Assembly (NCBI GenBank): GCA_945614335.1
Contig: CALZAP010000090.1
Span: 1 to 6,342 of the forward strand
Reading direction: 5' to 3'
Origin: an uncultured Prevotella sp.
Lineage (GTDB): Bacteria > Bacteroidota > Bacteroidia > Bacteroidales > Bacteroidaceae
DNA: 6,342 nucleotides
Below, piece after piece: positions 5,779 through 6,342 of this stretch (the stretch's first letter is position 1; each line of letters begins with the position of its first letter). The position numbers were made by a program, and so were the translations under genes. The notes beneath the pieces were generated by a model. The model saw nothing but the letters and a program-made list of their open reading frames with translations, searched no databases and was not told where the DNA came from.

Positions 5779-6342
5779 TTAAAAAATGTTGTCGTACATC
5801 TTGATTTCCTGTTTTATGAACGTTCCGTCTTTCTCCGAATGTCTCAGCATGAATGCTTTCATGAATGCGGAAAACGGAAGTCCGCTGAGTCCTATGGAGA
5901 AGTATCTTCCGGCACAGAATCCCACGTTGAGACGCTTCGCAGTCTCGAGCAGTTGCTTGTGGTCGGCTTCGGTTTCCTTGCCTCCGAGCCATTTGTTGAG
6001 CAAGGCCTTGTCTTCATCCGTAGCGTTTTCCAGTTTGTCGGGGCTGTCATAAATGACTGTAACCTCTCCGGCATATTTGAAGAGTTTTCGCAAGTCCTTT
6101 GGCGATTCCAACAAGTCACCGTTTTCGATAAACTCATTAAGCGACTTCATTGGGTCTTCTTCGTCTGCCCTTTCGTTTTTTGTCACGTTGGTAATCCTTC
6201 CGTTTACATAGCTGAATGACTCATAGTAGAGTGTGTCGACGGGGTCTTTCAATACATATCCCGCCATGTCATACCATTCGCCGGTTACTTCAATCGTGGG
6301 ATACATCTGCTCTAATTCCTTCTTGGTGGTGCGCGGTGTCAC
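5779..6342 (-). CDS. Paralogue of the downstream lipoprotein, C-terminal part (cut by the right window edge)
   Basis: An open frame of 187 residues plus stop, continuing past the right edge; the GTG at the edge is more likely an internal valine codon than a start. Its sequence aligns throughout with residues about 470-653 of the next gene. Shared blocks include TP-T-L-YP-I, a DP-D-L-Y segment (DPVDTLYY against DPEDSLHY), EDPMKSLNEFI against KDPLVNLNKFI, and EADHKQLLETAKRLNVGFCAGRY against EEDHPTLLAAVKRLGIDLMAARY. The two are therefore tandem paralogues in one operon, presumably both lipoproteins, although the signal peptide of this one is outside the window. The function of the shared domain is unknown to me. 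The operon promoter is also outside. Confidence 0.8.
   Translation of the reverse strand: MTPRTTKKELEQMYPTIEVTGEWYDMAGYVLKDPVDTLYYESFSYVNGRITNVTKNERADEEDPMKSLNEFIENGDLLESPKDLRKLFKYAGEVTVIYDSPDKLENATDEDKALLNKWLGGKETEADHKQLLETAKRLNVGFCAGRYFSIGLSGLPFSAFMKAFMLRHSEKDGTFIKQEIKMYDNIF

Noticed and set aside
5768..5992. 75-residue upstream extension of the lipoprotein reading frame, to a start at 5992
   Set aside because: It overlaps the paralogue gene in another frame, has an arginine-rich sequence with no family resemblance, and would bury the lipoprotein signal peptide. ATG 5767 is the natural start.

Overview
The window looks like chromosomal DNA of a Bacteroidales bacterium, most likely Prevotella or a close relative. 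Three things point there. The promoters have the Bacteroidetes form, with a TAnnTTTG box at -7 and no E. coli type -35/-10. The FtsK, exonuclease, methyltransferase and TilS proteins read like Bacteroidales orthologues. The right end carries a lipoprotein of a type common in that group. The genus is a judgement from memory and was not tested.

Layout, left to right. Positions 1-387 (minus) hold the first 129 codons of ftsK, the membrane-anchored DNA translocase; the rest lies beyond the left edge. A 108-base AT-rich gap (388-495) carries divergent promoters for ftsK and for a plus-strand gene cluster. That cluster is a DEDDy 3'-5' exonuclease (496-1146), an RlmI-like PUA plus SAM-dependent methyltransferase (1115-2296) that overlaps it by 32 bases, and tilS, the tRNA-Ile lysidine synthetase (2377-3684). 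All three are predicted to act on RNA (end trimming, rRNA base methylation, tRNA decoding modification), so this is an RNA-maturation cluster. It converges with a minus-strand operon encoding two tandem paralogous proteins. One is a complete 653-residue predicted lipoprotein (3806-5767). The other is the C-terminal 188 codons of its upstream relative (5779-6342, cut by the right edge).

The most unusual structure is non-coding. A 12-copy heptanucleotide array (GGARWGA type) fills the gap between the methyltransferase and tilS. It starts on the stop codon of the first gene and ends at the start codon of the second. Heptads of the same purine-rich style also cover the stop codon of tilS and, on the other strand, the stop codon of the lipoprotein gene. 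Between those two convergent genes the heptads form an imperfect inverted repeat whose arms differ by exactly one heptad, enclosing a GC-rich 42-base core. No tRNA, rRNA, CRISPR array, transposase or phage gene was seen.
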